From JBAYFX01 sp041666965 (lineage in GTDB: Bacteria > Patescibacteriota > Microgenomatia > UBA12405), in contig JBAYFX010000023.1 of the NCBI GenBank assembly GCA_041666965.1, forward strand, positions 1 to 13,436: a stretch of 13,436 nt of DNA, in the 5' to 3' direction. A model generated the notes under the pieces. That model searched no databases. It had not been told where the DNA came from and saw nothing but the letters and a program-made list of their open reading frames with translations. The position numbers and the translations under genes were made by a program. Numbering within the stretch: position 1 is the stretch's first letter; each line of letters begins with the position of its first letter. This document shows, piece by piece, positions 13,120 through 13,436 of the stretch.

Positions 13120-13128
13120 ATTCTACCA
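13120..13128 (-). promoter_or_regulatory. Extended -10 element of the alpha/beta hydrolase gene
   Basis: On the minus strand TGG precedes TAGAAT (13125..13120), 6 nt before the ATG at 13113. It sits in the 29-bp gap behind the 36-residue ORF. Confidence 0.55.
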
Positions 13129-13142
13129 ATACTCTATAAACC

Positions 13143-13253
13143 TCAGCGAACCATCTCACTTGCCATCATCGCCATATCTTGAACCATAACTACCTTTACT
13201 CCCGTTCTTTCTCTCGCATCAGGCATTATTGGGGTTTCTTTCCCGTCAAACAT
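13143..13253 (-). CDS. Possible 36-residue micro-protein
   Basis: An ATG at 13253 opens a 36-codon frame that ends with TGA at 13145..13143. The product begins MFDGKETPIM and has an unusual Met-rich C-terminal half (VVMVQDMAMMASEMVR), which could form an amphipathic helix. A TAAAAT hexamer ends 7 nt before the ATG, the same layout as at the larger genes, and this is the main reason to list it. I recognise no family. It is just upstream of the alpha/beta hydrolase gene on the same strand. A chance frame remains possible at this length. Confidence 0.45.
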   Translation of the reverse strand: MFDGKETPIMPDARERTGVKVVMVQDMAMMASEMVR

Positions 13254-13260
13254 GTTTTAA

Positions 13261-13266
13261 ATTTTA
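13261..13266 (-). promoter_or_regulatory. Possible -10 element of the 36-residue ORF
   Basis: TAAAAT on the minus strand ends 7 nt before the ATG at 13253, in an A/T-only stretch (13255-13275) that could produce such a hexamer by chance. Confidence 0.35.
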
Positions 13267-13313
13267 AATTTTTTAAGGTTTACCTGCCTCAAATTCCCAA
13301 AATTTTCGGAACG

Positions 13314-13436
13314 TAAGCAGGCCCGTATGGATTCGCCCCGCCACAGCGGGGTTGGAGACCTCTTGGCTCCTAACTAAGCAGGCCCGTATGGATTCGCCCC
13401 GCCACAGCGGGGTTGGAGACCTCTTGGCTCCTAACT
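13314..13436. repeat. 61-bp tandem direct repeat, two identical copies, continuing off the window
   Basis: Copies lie at 13314-13374 and 13375-13435 and appear identical at every base; position 13436 is the first base of a possible third. Each unit contains a perfect hairpin (CCCCGC, loop CACA, GCGGGG) followed by a second one pairing GTTGGAG with CTCC(T)AAC. The unit is about 60% GC with nearly balanced C and G, unlike the C-rich, A/T-richer sequence around it. No open frame is preserved through it, because 61 is not a multiple of three. The remaining bases between 13267 and 13313 hold nothing I can name. Confidence 0.9.

Noticed and set aside
13314..13436. CRISPR array: the CCCCGC-CACA-GCGGGG hairpin recalls some type I-E repeats and a 61-bp period fits repeat plus spacer.
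   Set aside because: The whole 61-bp unit is identical between copies, so there are no differing spacers, and no cas gene is present. It would need further, divergent units beyond the window to reconsider.

Overview
The window looks like a piece of a small-genome, uncultured bacterium of the Candidate Phyla Radiation (Patescibacteria), possibly the Microgenomates side. This is inference from several signs: very tight packing, short versions of household proteins (short HPF, 120-residue diacylglycerol kinase, bL33 with two CxxC pairs), many unrecognised small proteins, membrane and secreted proteins with Pro/Thr linkers, and no Shine-Dalgarno sequences. TGA is used as a stop (for example at the end of the radical SAM gene), so this is not a UGA-recoding lineage. 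No rRNA or other phylogenetic marker is present to settle the affiliation.

Layout. Positions 1-208 hold two divergent tRNA genes, a tRNA-Thr(GGU) cut by the window edge and a complete tRNA-Ser(UGA). A small unknown gene follows on the minus strand (215-523). A plus-strand block (630-4559) carries diacylglycerol/undecaprenol kinase, ribosome hibernation factor HPF, an exported SGNH hydrolase, ribosomal protein bL33, a Cys-rich radical SAM enzyme, an EpmA/PoxA-like class II synthetase and a 60-residue Pro/Asn-rich protein. It converges on a long minus-strand block (4562-12105): stomatin/SPFH protein, large secreted metallophosphoesterase with a DNRLRE module, NfeD-like protein, a 57-residue protein, a membrane-anchored S41-type protease with a J-like insert, a 490-residue unknown protein and a YibE/F membrane protein. 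A HIT protein (plus) and an alpha/beta hydrolase (minus) follow. Then come a 36-residue micro-ORF and a GC-rich 61-bp tandem repeat that runs off the end.

How genes work together. Themes are envelope and membrane quality (stomatin + NfeD, S41 protease, DgkA, YibE/F, secreted hydrolases) and ribosome-associated functions (bL33, HPF, an EpmA-like synthetase beside a radical SAM enzyme).

The strongest system-level signal is transcriptional. For 15 of 18 protein genes a TATAAT-like hexamer ends only 5-8 nt before the start codon, even inside tightly packed co-directional runs. This implies that nearly every gene makes its own leaderless mRNA. Seven of the -10 boxes (six protein genes and the tRNA-Ser gene) carry the extended TGn element. 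The -10 boxes also decided several starts here (rpmG, the EpmA-like gene, the 60-, 57- and 36-residue genes, NfeD). A second global signal is a strong C-over-G bias of the plus strand that ignores gene orientation.
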